This document shows, in pieces, positions 45,193 through 53,719 of a DNA stretch of 64,000 bases. Positions within the stretch are counted from its first letter, which is position 1, and each line of letters starts with the position of its first letter. The translations under genes and the position numbers were made by a program. This DNA is from Bradyrhizobium iriomotense (GTDB lineage: Bacteria > Pseudomonadota > Alphaproteobacteria > Rhizobiales > Xanthobacteraceae). The notes beneath the pieces were generated by a model. That model saw only the letters and a program-made list of their open reading frames with translations. It made no database searches and was not told where the DNA came from. The stretch covers positions 1-64,000 of the forward strand of contig NZ_JAFCLP010000019.1 in assembly GCF_018129405.1 (NCBI RefSeq), given 5' to 3'.

Positions 45193-46743
45193 ATGGAAAA
45201 TCTCCAGGAGCTCCTGCACGGCTTCACCATCGCGGTCACCGTGCCGCATCTCGTCCTGATGGCGGTCGGCGTGCTGCTCGGCATTCTCGTCGGCGTGCTG
45301 CCGGGGCTTGGCGCGCCGAACGGGGTATCGCTGCTCTTGCCGCTCACCTTCGGCATGCAGCCGGTGTCGGCGATCATCCTGCTCTCCAGCATGTATTGGG
45401 GCGCGCTGTTCGGCGGCTCGGTTACCTCGATCCTCTTCAACATTCCGGGCGAGCCGTCGTCGGTCGCGACCACCTTCGACGGCTATCCGATGGCGCGCGA
45501 CGGCCGGCCGACCACGGCACTCGCCACCGCCTTCGGCTCGGCGGCGTTCGGCGCGCTGATCGGCGTCATCCTGATCACCTTCCTCGCATCCTGGGTGGCG
45601 CAGGTCGCGCTCGCCTTCGGGCCGCCGGAGTACTTTGCGGTCTATTTCCTGGCCTTCGCCAGCTTCGTCGGCATGGGCGGCGCGGCCCCGATCAAGACCG
45701 TGGTGGCGCTTGCGATCGGCTTTGCCATCGCCGCCATCGGCATCGACACCGTCTCCGGCAGCGTCCGCCTCACCATGGGTGTCGACGAACTCGTCAAGGG
45801 CGTGAGCTTCGTCGTCGCGGTCATGGGTCTGTTCGGCATCGGCGAGCTCCTGGTCGCGGTTGAGGAGGAATTTCATGCCCGCGCCGTCTCTTCGAAGATC
45901 GATTGGCGCGAGGTGTTTCGCGCCGTCGGCCGCCTGCCGCGCCATGCGCTAGCGCTGCTGCGCAGCGCCGCGATCGGCTGCTGGATGGGGATCACGCCGG
46001 GTGGCCCGACCGCGGCCTCCTTCATGAGCTACGGCATCGCCCGCCGCTTCTCCCGCCGCGGCCGATATTTCGGCACGGGGGAGGTGGAAGGCATCATCTC
46101 GCCCGAGACCGCCGATCACGCCGCCGGCACCAGTGCGCTGTTGCCGATGCTGTCGCTCGGCATTCCCGGCTCGGCCACCGCGGCCGTCATGATGGGCGGG
46201 TTGATGATCTGGGGCCTCAATCCCGGGCCGATGCTGTTCGTCGACCAGAAAGACTTCGTCTGGGGCCTGATCGCCTCGATGTATGTCGGCAACATCGTCG
46301 CCGTCGCGCTGGTGCTGCTGACCGTCCCGGTCTTTGCCGCCCTGATGCGGATTCCCTTCGTCGTCATCGCGCCGCTGATCGTGATCATCTGCGTCGTCGG
46401 CGCCTATTCGGTGTCGAACTCCTATCTCGACGTCGTCATGATGCTCGGCTTCGGCATCGTCGGCTATCTCTTCAAGAAACTGTTCTATCCGCTGGCGCCC
46501 CTCGTGCTCGCCATCGTCATCGGCGACAAGGCCGAGGATGCATTCCGGCAGTCGATGCTGCTCTCGAAGGGATCGCTCGGGATTTTCTTCGCAAACAAGC
46601 TGGTGACGTGCCTGATCGTCGGTGGCATCGCGCTGCTCCTGCTGCCGCTTGCATTGCAGCTCGCGCGCTTGCTGCGCAAGCCAGCGCCATCCACCGGTGA
46701 GACGACAGTCCAAGAGACAGTTCCAGAGAAGGTGATCATATGA
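45193..46743 (+). CDS. TctA, large membrane subunit of a TTT transporter
   Basis: 516 residues with about eleven membrane segments. GVLPGLGAPNGVSLLLPLTFGM near 35-56 and GGSVTSILFNIPGEPSSVATTFDGYPMA near 75-102 are the TctA hallmarks, repeated later as GITPGGPTAASFMSYG and MLSLGIPGSATAAVMMGGL. It is the sodium- or proton-driven permease of the TTT system. Its stop overlaps the ATG of the PdxA-like gene (ATGA), so the two are translationally coupled. Confidence 0.95.
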   Translation: MENLQELLHGFTIAVTVPHLVLMAVGVLLGILVGVLPGLGAPNGVSLLLPLTFGMQPVSAIILLSSMYWGALFGGSVTSILFNIPGEPSSVATTFDGYPMARDGRPTTALATAFGSAAFGALIGVILITFLASWVAQVALAFGPPEYFAVYFLAFASFVGMGGAAPIKTVVALAIGFAIAAIGIDTVSGSVRLTMGVDELVKGVSFVVAVMGLFGIGELLVAVEEEFHARAVSSKIDWREVFRAVGRLPRHALALLRSAAIGCWMGITPGGPTAASFMSYGIARRFSRRGRYFGTGEVEGIISPETADHAAGTSALLPMLSLGIPGSATAAVMMGGLMIWGLNPGPMLFVDQKDFVWGLIASMYVGNIVAVALVLLTVPVFAALMRIPFVVIAPLIVIICVVGAYSVSNSYLDVVMMLGFGIVGYLFKKLFYPLAPLVLAIVIGDKAEDAFRQSMLLSKGSLGIFFANKLVTCLIVGGIALLLLPLALQLARLLRKPAPSTGETTVQETVPEKVII

Positions 46744-47747
46744 CCGCAAAGCCGCTCATTGCACTCGCGATGGGAGATCCCGCCGGCATCAGCCCGGAGC
46801 TGACGGCCAAGCTGGTGGCGGACGTCGATATCGGTGCTCGCTGCCGCGTCGTCGTGATCGGCGACCGCCGTATCTTCGACGAGGGCGCGCGCATCGCGGG
46901 TGTCAGGCCGGACCTGGGCATGGTGGAGCAGGGCGCCGATCTTCGCGCAGCGCAGGGCGATGCGCTGTTTGTCGATCTCCACCACCTCGCTCCACAAGAG
47001 GTCGAGCCGAAGACCGCCACCCTTGCCGGCGGAAAATTCGCACTGACCAATTACCGTCACGCGCTCGAGCTCGGCCGCGACGGCCGCGTCGATGCCGTCT
47101 GCTTCACCCCCTTCAACAAGCAGGCGATGCGGCTTGCCCGCGCCGAGTATGACGACGAGATCGCATTTTCCGCGGAGGTCGTCGGCCTCAAGACTCCCGC
47201 AAGCGAATTCAACGTGCTCGACCGGCTCTGGAACGCACGCGTCACCTCGCATATTCCGCTGAAGGACGTCGCTGCAAACCTGTCCAGCGAACGCATCCAT
47301 CGTGCGCTCAAGCTGACCGATGCCTGCATGCGCAACGCCGGCTTCGCCCGGCCGCGCATTGCGGTCGCCGGTCTCAACCCGCATGCCGGTGACGGCGGCA
47401 ATTTCGGTCGCGAGGAGATCGACGTGATCGCGCCCGTGGTCGCGGCCGGACAGCGCGAGGGCATTGCTGCCGAGGGACCATTCCCGGCCGACACCGTGTT
47501 CTTGCGCGCCAAGGCCGGCGCCTTCGATGCCGTGCTGACGATGTATCACGACCAGGGCCAGATCGCGATGAAGCTGATGGGTTTTGACCGCGGCGTGACC
47601 TTGCTCGGCGGCTTCCCTTTCCCGATCTGCACGCCCGCACACGGCACCGCCTACGACATCGCGGGACAAGGCATCGCATCGATCGGCGCCAGCCGCGCCG
47701 CGCTGCTGCTGGCGGCGGAGATGGCAGCGCGCCGCACGAGGGTCTGA
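46740..47747 (+). CDS. PdxA-family dehydrogenase
   Basis: 335 residues of the PdxA family, NAD-dependent enzymes that oxidise a hydroxyl next to an acid and usually decarboxylate. MGDPAGISPEL near the N terminus and the three metal-ligand histidines, in TSHIPLKD, GLNPHAGDGG and MYHDQGQ, are intact. True PdxA acts in vitamin B6 synthesis, but linkage to a TTT transporter and CoA-transferase suggests a catabolic PdxA2 or TphB-like role. Its overlap with the tctA gene supports shared function. Confidence 0.92.
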   Translation: MTAKPLIALAMGDPAGISPELTAKLVADVDIGARCRVVVIGDRRIFDEGARIAGVRPDLGMVEQGADLRAAQGDALFVDLHHLAPQEVEPKTATLAGGKFALTNYRHALELGRDGRVDAVCFTPFNKQAMRLARAEYDDEIAFSAEVVGLKTPASEFNVLDRLWNARVTSHIPLKDVAANLSSERIHRALKLTDACMRNAGFARPRIAVAGLNPHAGDGGNFGREEIDVIAPVVAAGQREGIAAEGPFPADTVFLRAKAGAFDAVLTMYHDQGQIAMKLMGFDRGVTLLGGFPFPICTPAHGTAYDIAGQGIASIGASRAALLLAAEMAARRTRV

Positions 47748-47768
47748 TATCTCGCCGCAAAACGCGAC

Positions 47769-47815
47769 CTCACCCTGAGGGCCCGCCATAGGCGGGCGTC
47801 TCGAAGGATGCGCCG
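47769..47815. repeat. Short intergenic palindromic repeat fragment
   Basis: CTCACCCTGAGGGCCCGCC, then a complementary GGCGGGC, and TCTCGAAGGATGCG. It resembles one half of the CTCATGGTGAGG-type repeats of Bradyrhizobium and lacks the second end. It follows the PdxA-like stop. Confidence 0.45.
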
Positions 47816-48002
47816 CAGACAAGCTCTCCGCTACGTTTTGCCAGTCGTCTCCGGGAAAAGCTAGGGCAGAAGCGGATATCACCCAGCTGACAATCTCCCC
47901 GAAACCGTCGAAAATGCGCCAAAGCCGACATCGGCCCTAGCCGAAGGGCAATGCCCTATGCTTTGATAGGTTGGACGGATCTACCGATCTCGGGAGGCCG
48001 TT

Positions 48003-49772
48003 TTGACCGACAATCGCGTGGAACGGCGGCTCGCGGCAATTTTGGCAGCGGATGTTGCCGGATACAGCCGCCTGATGGGTGCGGACGAAGAAACGACCCT
48101 GCGGACCCTGGACGCGTACCGTCGCACGATATCCGACCTCATATCTGAACATGCGGGGCGCATTTTCGGATCTGCCGGAGACAGCGTGATCGCAGAGTTC
48201 AGCAGCCCGGTGCAGGCCGTGCGCGCCGCAGTCGCCATCCAGCGCGCGCTTGCTCGCCACAACGCCGATCTCCCGAGCGACCGGAGGATGGAACTTCGAA
48301 TAGGCATCAATCTCGGCGACGTGATGGTGGACAACGACAACCTGTTCGGTGACGGAGTAAACGTTGCTGCACGGTTGCAGGGCGTTGCTGACCCCGGCGG
48401 AGTTTGTATCTCCGGTGCAGTCCGCGATCAGATCGAAGGCAAGCTGAAGTTTCCGCTTATGCCGATCGGACAACGATCGCTTAAGAACATCAGTCGTCCG
48501 GTTTTGGTCTACTCCGTGGATTGGCGACCTGAGCATCCGGTAGCCACAGGAGTGTTGGGCGGTGAACTCTCGCTGCCGGACAAACCATCCATTGCGGTGC
48601 TCCCTTTCTCTAACATGAGCGGCGATCCCGAGCAGGAGTATTTCGCCGATGGCATCACAGAAGACATCACTACCGCCTTATCCCATCACCGATGGTTTTT
48701 CGTCATCGCGCGAAATTCGACGTTCGTCTATAAAGGGCGAGCCGTCGATGTGAAGCAGGTCGCTCGCGAACTCGGCGTGCGGTACATCCTCGAAGGAAGC
48801 GTAAGAAGGGCTGGTCAGCGGGTGCGGATCACAGGCCAGCTAATCGAGGCGGAAACCGGCAATCACCTGTGGGCTGAGCGGTTCGACCGCGACATGGCCG
48901 ACATTTTTGCCATCCAGGACGAGATCACCCAGAGCGTGGTCGGCGCGATTGAGCCCGAGATGCTGCTTATGGAAGGGAAACGAGCCTTTCGCAAAAGCAT
49001 CGGCAACCTGGACGCGTTCGATTGCTGCATGCGTGCCATGTGGCATTTTTCACAAATGACTCCCGAGAACCAGGACCACGCAGTTGCTCTGCTGCGGCAT
49101 GCGATCAGTCTTGATCCTACTCTTGCCCAGGCACACATGTGCCTTGCACGCACGCTCAATAGTCGGATCTGGCACGGCTGGACTAGCGAAGTCGCAAGCG
49201 ACGCGTCCGAGGCTCATGCGGCTGCGATGCGCTCGGTTGCGATCGATGATCGCGACCCCTACTGCCACTATGCGTTGTCTTGGACGAGCTTGGTGATGCG
49301 AATGCATGCGCAGGCGCTCGCGGAGGCGCAGCGTTCGATCGACCTCACCCCGAATTTCGCGCTCGGGTTTTTCGCCCTTGGTCTGGTCCGGATCTATATC
49401 GGACACTTCAGAGAAGGTCTCGACGCTCTGCTGAGTTGCCTTCGCCTAAATCCGAACGATCCTCAAGCCGGCGCTTTTCTCAGCTTCATCGCGCTCGCCC
49501 ATTATCATCAGGAGAATTACGAGGAGGCGGTCCATTATAGTCAGCTTGCAATCCGCACGCGCCGTTTCCACCTGGGGCTCAGGATCCTGCTCGCAAGTTT
49601 TGGTCAACTCGGACGCGAGCAGGAAGCGCGACCGTTGGTCCATGATTTCATCTGTCGGGCGGCGAACCCGCAGCAGCTGTTCGATATTACGACCCCCTAC
49701 CTTGACCTGAAGTACCGGGAGCACCTCGCAGACGGCCTGCGTCGTGCAGGCGTAACAAACCCGCACTGCTAG
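48003..49772 (+). CDS. Class III adenylate/guanylate cyclase with TolB-like and TPR regions
   Basis: 589 residues from a TTG start with GGGAGG upstream. The cyclase homology domain covers about 8-165 (RRLAAILAADVAGYSRLMG, GSAGDSVIAEF, LRIGINLGDVMVDNDNLFGD), with metal-site aspartates in AADVAG and GDSV. A TolB-like middle (SIAVLPFSNMSGDPEQEYFADGITEDI to WAERFDRD, about 195-310) follows, then TPRs to the end. It should make cAMP or cGMP under control of unknown signals. Such hybrid cyclases are numerous in Bradyrhizobium. Base use is less GC-rich than in the genes to its left. Confidence 0.92.
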   Translation: MTDNRVERRLAAILAADVAGYSRLMGADEETTLRTLDAYRRTISDLISEHAGRIFGSAGDSVIAEFSSPVQAVRAAVAIQRALARHNADLPSDRRMELRIGINLGDVMVDNDNLFGDGVNVAARLQGVADPGGVCISGAVRDQIEGKLKFPLMPIGQRSLKNISRPVLVYSVDWRPEHPVATGVLGGELSLPDKPSIAVLPFSNMSGDPEQEYFADGITEDITTALSHHRWFFVIARNSTFVYKGRAVDVKQVARELGVRYILEGSVRRAGQRVRITGQLIEAETGNHLWAERFDRDMADIFAIQDEITQSVVGAIEPEMLLMEGKRAFRKSIGNLDAFDCCMRAMWHFSQMTPENQDHAVALLRHAISLDPTLAQAHMCLARTLNSRIWHGWTSEVASDASEAHAAAMRSVAIDDRDPYCHYALSWTSLVMRMHAQALAEAQRSIDLTPNFALGFFALGLVRIYIGHFREGLDALLSCLRLNPNDPQAGAFLSFIALAHYHQENYEEAVHYSQLAIRTRRFHLGLRILLASFGQLGREQEARPLVHDFICRAANPQQLFDITTPYLDLKYREHLADGLRRAGVTNPHC

Positions 49773-50095
49773 GCATTTGGTGGAATGCGGTTGAGCCTGT
49801 TGAGGCAAACGGCGCTCTGCCACAGGGCAAAGCAGACACTCCGAAAACGCAACTTTGCGCCACGCCGGTAACGGCGGGTCCGGTTTTGGCCCGTTTGAGA
49901 CCTGCCCATCGATTCATAGATTGTCCGCTTGTCGGGGAAGACTGGAAGCGCCCGCCGCTCGGTCAAACGATGCGAATGATCCATAGGCGACTTCAGTCTC
50001 CTGAGTCGCGAAAACGCGGCAACATTTCTTTTGTAACCGGTCTTTCGGCTCGTTAGATTAAATTCCGTGGGGCTTCCAAGAAATAGGAGCTAACC
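49773..50095. other. Intergenic region, no gene recognised
   Basis: 323 bp. I see no supported coding sequence or RNA. It probably holds the promoter of the phytochelatin-synthase-like gene, whose ribosome binding site AGGAG is at about 50084. Base composition is similar to the two flanking genes. Confidence 0.5.
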
Positions 50096-50896
50096 ATGTC
50101 ACGTCTCGCGCGAATTGCACTCGCGCTCTTGCTGGCGACGGTGCAACTTCCGGCAGCATTTGCGCTGGACAATCCACCAGCGACCATTTCTCAGGAGCTT
50201 GTGCCATTCTCGTCGGATGAGGGGCTTGCGCGGCTGGCCCGCTCAACTGCGAAGGTGGACTTTCCCGCCCTTGCCAATCAGTTCGAAGCGGAGTCGAACG
50301 GCGCGTTTTGTGGACCCGCGTCTGCCGCAATCGTGCTCAACGCCGTTCGAGGTCGGAGCCCTGATCTGCCGCGGGACCGGAGCCGATTACATTCAGAAGA
50401 CCTTAAATACATTCCGAGCGCCTACGACCCCACGATCCCTCGCTTCACACAGGACAACGTGATCACCAAAGGCTTGAAGACCCGCGCGCAAGTTCTCGGC
50501 GAACCAATGACGGTCAATGGAAAACAGATCCAGGACTTCGGCTATCAGGTCCGTCAGCTCGATGAGATGCTGAGGGCGAATGGTCTTACGACCCGGCTTG
50601 TCATCGTTGATGACAGCAAGCCCGAGCAGGATATTCGGACTGATTTACTTGAAAACCTCAAGCGTCGGGGTGACTATGTGATCGTCGCCTACCAACGCAA
50701 GGCTGTAGGCCAACAGGGCCCCGGACATATCTCGCCGCTTGGCGCATACGACGCTGAATCCGACTCGGTCCTTGTCCTTGACGTCAATCCTGCGAGCGCT
50801 GGCTGGGTGTGGATGCCAACTGCGACCCTCGTTAACGGTATGCGCACGTTCGATACGGTTGAGAATCGCGGGTATATTCTTGTTGAGACCCCTTGA
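50096..50896 (+). CDS. Secreted phytochelatin-synthase-like protein
   Basis: 266 residues. A signal peptide of 24 residues (ALLLATVQLPAAFA) precedes a papain-like domain. The triad is C72 in ESNGAFCGPASAA, H211 in GPGHISPLGAY, and D229 in SVLVLDVNP; the H-to-D spacing of 18 equals that of the cyanobacterial enzyme. It likely cleaves glycine from glutathione; the transpeptidase activity that makes phytochelatins is weak or absent in bacterial forms. A periplasmic site suggests glutathione turnover or metal response. No C-terminal metal-sensing domain is present. Confidence 0.9.
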   Translation: MSRLARIALALLLATVQLPAAFALDNPPATISQELVPFSSDEGLARLARSTAKVDFPALANQFEAESNGAFCGPASAAIVLNAVRGRSPDLPRDRSRLHSEDLKYIPSAYDPTIPRFTQDNVITKGLKTRAQVLGEPMTVNGKQIQDFGYQVRQLDEMLRANGLTTRLVIVDDSKPEQDIRTDLLENLKRRGDYVIVAYQRKAVGQQGPGHISPLGAYDAESDSVLVLDVNPASAGWVWMPTATLVNGMRTFDTVENRGYILVETP

Positions 50897-51107
50897 GGCG
50901 TTCCTCACTTCACGTCGATGAAACGGAAACTTCCGCAATTGGCCCATCGCGACATACTGCGCCGCCGCACTAACTTGGTCGCTATAGGGGCAAGCGGACG
51001 TAGTCCCAGTCGCATCGCGCCGCCGGGTTTATAGGTACTCGCCTAGAAACTTCCGCGGTCGCGCCGAGTTGCCGGTCCGGTGAACGCCTCCATCCCGGAG
51101 CTGGCAC

Positions 51108-52145
51108 ATGGGCGATGGCGTGTTGCGACGGACGATGATGAGCGCCCGGTCGGCCGATCGCGCCCGGGTATTCTGCATCGCTCTGATCCTTGTTCTGGCG
51201 GCAGCACCCGCGTTCGCGGCCGAGATGACCGCGGACGCCATCAATTCCTCCGAGCCCTCGAAGAAGACGCTCTCGAACGAGAAGCCGACCCCGGCGGGCG
51301 TGCGGCTGGAGGTCCTGCTGGACAGGGCGCATTTCTCGCCGGGCGAGATCGACGGCAGGTTCGGCGAGAACGCGAAGAAGGCGCTGCGCGCCTATGCGGA
51401 AGCCCGCCAGTTGCCGGGCTCGGACGTGCCGACCGAGGAGATCTGGAACGCGCTGCGGGCGGACGAGCGGCCGGTGACGCTGACCTATGCCATCACCGAG
51501 CAGGACGTGGCGGGTCCGTTCCTGAACAAGCTGCCGTCGAAGATGGAGGACATGAAGGACATCCCGAAGCTCGGCTTCACCAGTCCGCGCGAGGCTCTCG
51601 CCGAGAAATTTCACATGAGCGAGCAACTTCTCGCGGCGCTCAATCCCGGGCGCCGTTTCGACCGGGCCGGCGACACCATCGTTGTCGCCGACACCGCGAG
51701 CACAGGCGAGGGGGCGCCCGCCAAGGCCGACAGGGTCGAGATCGACAAGGTCAGGCAGATCGTCAAACTGTTCGACAAGTCGAATGCGCTGATCGGAGTC
51801 TATCCGGCGACCGTCGGCAGCGAGGACAAGCCGTCGCCGTCAGGAACGCTCAGGATTACCGAAGTCAGCAAGAATCCGTTCTATCGCTACAATCCCGCTT
51901 ATCGCTTCAAGGGCGTCCGGTCCCGCAAGCCTTTCACGATCAAGCCCGGGCCGAACAACCCGGTCGGGACGGTGTGGATCAATTTGTCCGCCGAAGGCTA
52001 CGGCATTCACGGCACGCCGTCGCCGGACAAGATCTCCAAGGCGGAATCCCACGGCTGCGTACGTCTCACCAATTGGGACGCCGAACGTGTCGCCGGCAGC
52101 GTCGCGAAGGGCACACCAGTCGCCTTTGTCGAGGGCGCCAAGTGA
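51108..52145 (+). CDS. L,D-transpeptidase (YkuD) with peptidoglycan-binding-like domain
   Basis: 345 residues from the ATG at 51108; an ATG at 51135 is also possible. A signal-like segment (FCIALILVLAAAPAFA) is followed by a peptidoglycan-binding-like domain (LLDRAHFSPGEIDGRFGENAKKALRAYA, about 65-95). LGFTSPREALAEKFHMSEQLLAALNP near 150-175 resembles a LysM-like fold. The YkuD domain has GYGIHGTPSPDK and SHGCVRLTNWDA with the catalytic cysteine at 317. It forms 3-3 cross-links or attaches lipoproteins in the periplasm. Confidence 0.93.
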   Translation: MGDGVLRRTMMSARSADRARVFCIALILVLAAAPAFAAEMTADAINSSEPSKKTLSNEKPTPAGVRLEVLLDRAHFSPGEIDGRFGENAKKALRAYAEARQLPGSDVPTEEIWNALRADERPVTLTYAITEQDVAGPFLNKLPSKMEDMKDIPKLGFTSPREALAEKFHMSEQLLAALNPGRRFDRAGDTIVVADTASTGEGAPAKADRVEIDKVRQIVKLFDKSNALIGVYPATVGSEDKPSPSGTLRITEVSKNPFYRYNPAYRFKGVRSRKPFTIKPGPNNPVGTVWINLSAEGYGIHGTPSPDKISKAESHGCVRLTNWDAERVAGSVAKGTPVAFVEGAK

Positions 52146-52172
52146 GGGGCCAAGTGAAGGGCCAGGTGAAGG
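52137..52172. repeat. 12 bp tandem repeat spanning the L,D-transpeptidase stop codon
   Basis: Three copies of GCCARGTGARGG lie at 52137, 52149 and 52161. The first copy includes the TGA stop; each later copy supplies another in-frame TGA because 12 is a multiple of three. The gene therefore has three spaced stops in one frame. Confidence 0.85.
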
Positions 52173-52357
52173 GGGCGCTCACGCCGGTCGTCAGCAGGTC
52201 AACGCGTTGCGTTTTCTGATTTCGGAATAATGGCATAATGCCACTGTTTTGCCCGACGAGTCAAAGCGAGGCTTGAGCGCGGAAAAAACACCAGTGAGAA
52301 CAACGCCCGGCTACTGTGCATGGGGTTGTTTCGCGAGTTTTTTTGATTGGGCGACCT

Positions 52358-53434
52358 TTAGGCCCCGCAGACGATCACGCCGTACCAGCCGAGGCCGCGA
52401 TAGGTCTCGTAGCCGGGCGTTGCATGGAAGGCGACCATCGTGCCCGAGCGGTCCTGATAGAATCCAGAGCGCTGGCCGTTCAGCGACAGCGAGATGCGCT
52501 CGCTCAAAATGCCCTGGCCGTCGGAGGCGGCGATGACGCGGAAATTCGAGTCGACCAGCAGCACGCGGGCCTTGTCGATGTCGCCGACGCGGACGCCTTG
52601 CACGATGGCGCGGGCCTGCGGCTCCCAGTCGAAATGGATGGCGAGCACGCCGATCGGCGCGCCATTGGCCTGGCCGCCGGCGCGGACGCTGGCGCAATAG
52701 GTCGCGACCTGCGCATTGCCGAGCAGCGGCTGGTTCTCGACGTCGCCGGCGACATAGTCGTCGCCGGAGCGCAGGGTGCGCGCCTCGCGAAACCATTTGG
52801 TGTGGGCGACGTTCTGGCCGACGACGCGAAAACGGTCGGCGCGGCCGTTGGCGATGACGTTGCCGTCGAGGTCGCAGAGCCAGAGGTCGAGATAGACGGT
52901 ATAGGCGCCGAGGATCACGCCGAGGCGCTGCGAGGCATAGGTGACCGCTGCCGGCGCGGGCGAGGCCGCGCAATCGACCACGGCGGAGTCGGTCGCCCAC
53001 CAGCGCACGTCGCAGGTGCGCTCATAGAGATTGCGGTCGATCAGCTCGACCGCGTTGAGGGACAGGTCCACCATGCGCTCTCCGCGCGAGCGCTGGCTCA
53101 TGCGGTCGATAGAAGCGACGAGGTCGCCGGTCCGTTTCGTCAGCTGGGTCTCGAGCTCGCGTGCGATGGTCTCGACCTGCTGGCCGACGCCGCGCACCTC
53201 CTGCGCCACCACCGCGAAGCCCGCGCCTTGTGCGCCGGCGCGCGAGCTTTCGATCAGCGCGTTCAGCGCCAGCATCTTCATCTGGTTGGTGATCTGCTGG
53301 ATCGCCTTGGTCTTGTCGACCGCGATCTGGTTGACCTCCGCAGTGAGGCGATTGATCAGTGCGGAGATGTCGGAGTCATCGTCGGCAGGTTCGGTGGCGA
53401 TCGGCTTGGCTTTCAGACCCAGCGCAGCAGACAT
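52358..53434 (-). CDS. Soluble methyl-accepting chemotaxis-type protein with C-terminal sensor
   Basis: 358 residues from the ATG at 53434. A short helical leader (about 20-45) leads into the MCP signalling tip, KMLALNALIESSRAGAQGAGFAVVAQEVRGV at about 58-88, followed by one more helix. The remaining 230 residues look like a PDC/Cache-type sensor (AVTYASQRLGVILGAYTVYLDLWLCDLDGNVIANGR, GVLAIHFDWEPQA, VLLVDSNFRVIAASDGQG). There is no membrane segment, so both parts should be cytoplasmic. Normal receptors have the sensor first. An alternative start at 53470 adds 12 residues. Confidence 0.85.
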   Translation of the reverse strand: MSAALGLKAKPIATEPADDDSDISALINRLTAEVNQIAVDKTKAIQQITNQMKMLALNALIESSRAGAQGAGFAVVAQEVRGVGQQVETIARELETQLTKRTGDLVASIDRMSQRSRGERMVDLSLNAVELIDRNLYERTCDVRWWATDSAVVDCAASPAPAAVTYASQRLGVILGAYTVYLDLWLCDLDGNVIANGRADRFRVVGQNVAHTKWFREARTLRSGDDYVAGDVENQPLLGNAQVATYCASVRAGGQANGAPIGVLAIHFDWEPQARAIVQGVRVGDIDKARVLLVDSNFRVIAASDGQGILSERISLSLNGQRSGFYQDRSGTMVAFHATPGYETYRGLGWYGVIVCGA

Positions 53435-53719
53435 CGGGGACTTCCCTTGGCAATGAGGCCAGATCTGCAATGAACCCGGAACAAAATCACGTCAGATCGA
53501 ATACGATTCTTTTTCGAGGATTCCGCCTAACGCCTGCTTAATTTGCTGTTCGGCGGAATGCCTAAATGGTAGTCACTCCGGCCTCCCGGCCGGCCATCCA
53601 CCGCTTTGTGCGGCCCGGCCGTTGCAAATCGCCGGAGTTTCCCGGCCAATCCCTTCAAGCCAGTCCCGGGCCGCCAGCGTGAGCGCCCGGAGTCCGAGTT
53701 CCCAACCGATAGCCTCGTC

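Noticed and set aside
46740-47747. Terephthalate dihydrodiol dehydrogenase (TphB)
   Set aside because: TphB is in the PdxA family and can be linked to TTT transporters, but no terephthalate dioxygenase or reductase gene is nearby.
49769-49984. 71-codon minus-strand frame after the cyclase gene, possible transposase remnant
   Set aside because: No transposase motif or inverted repeats could be seen.
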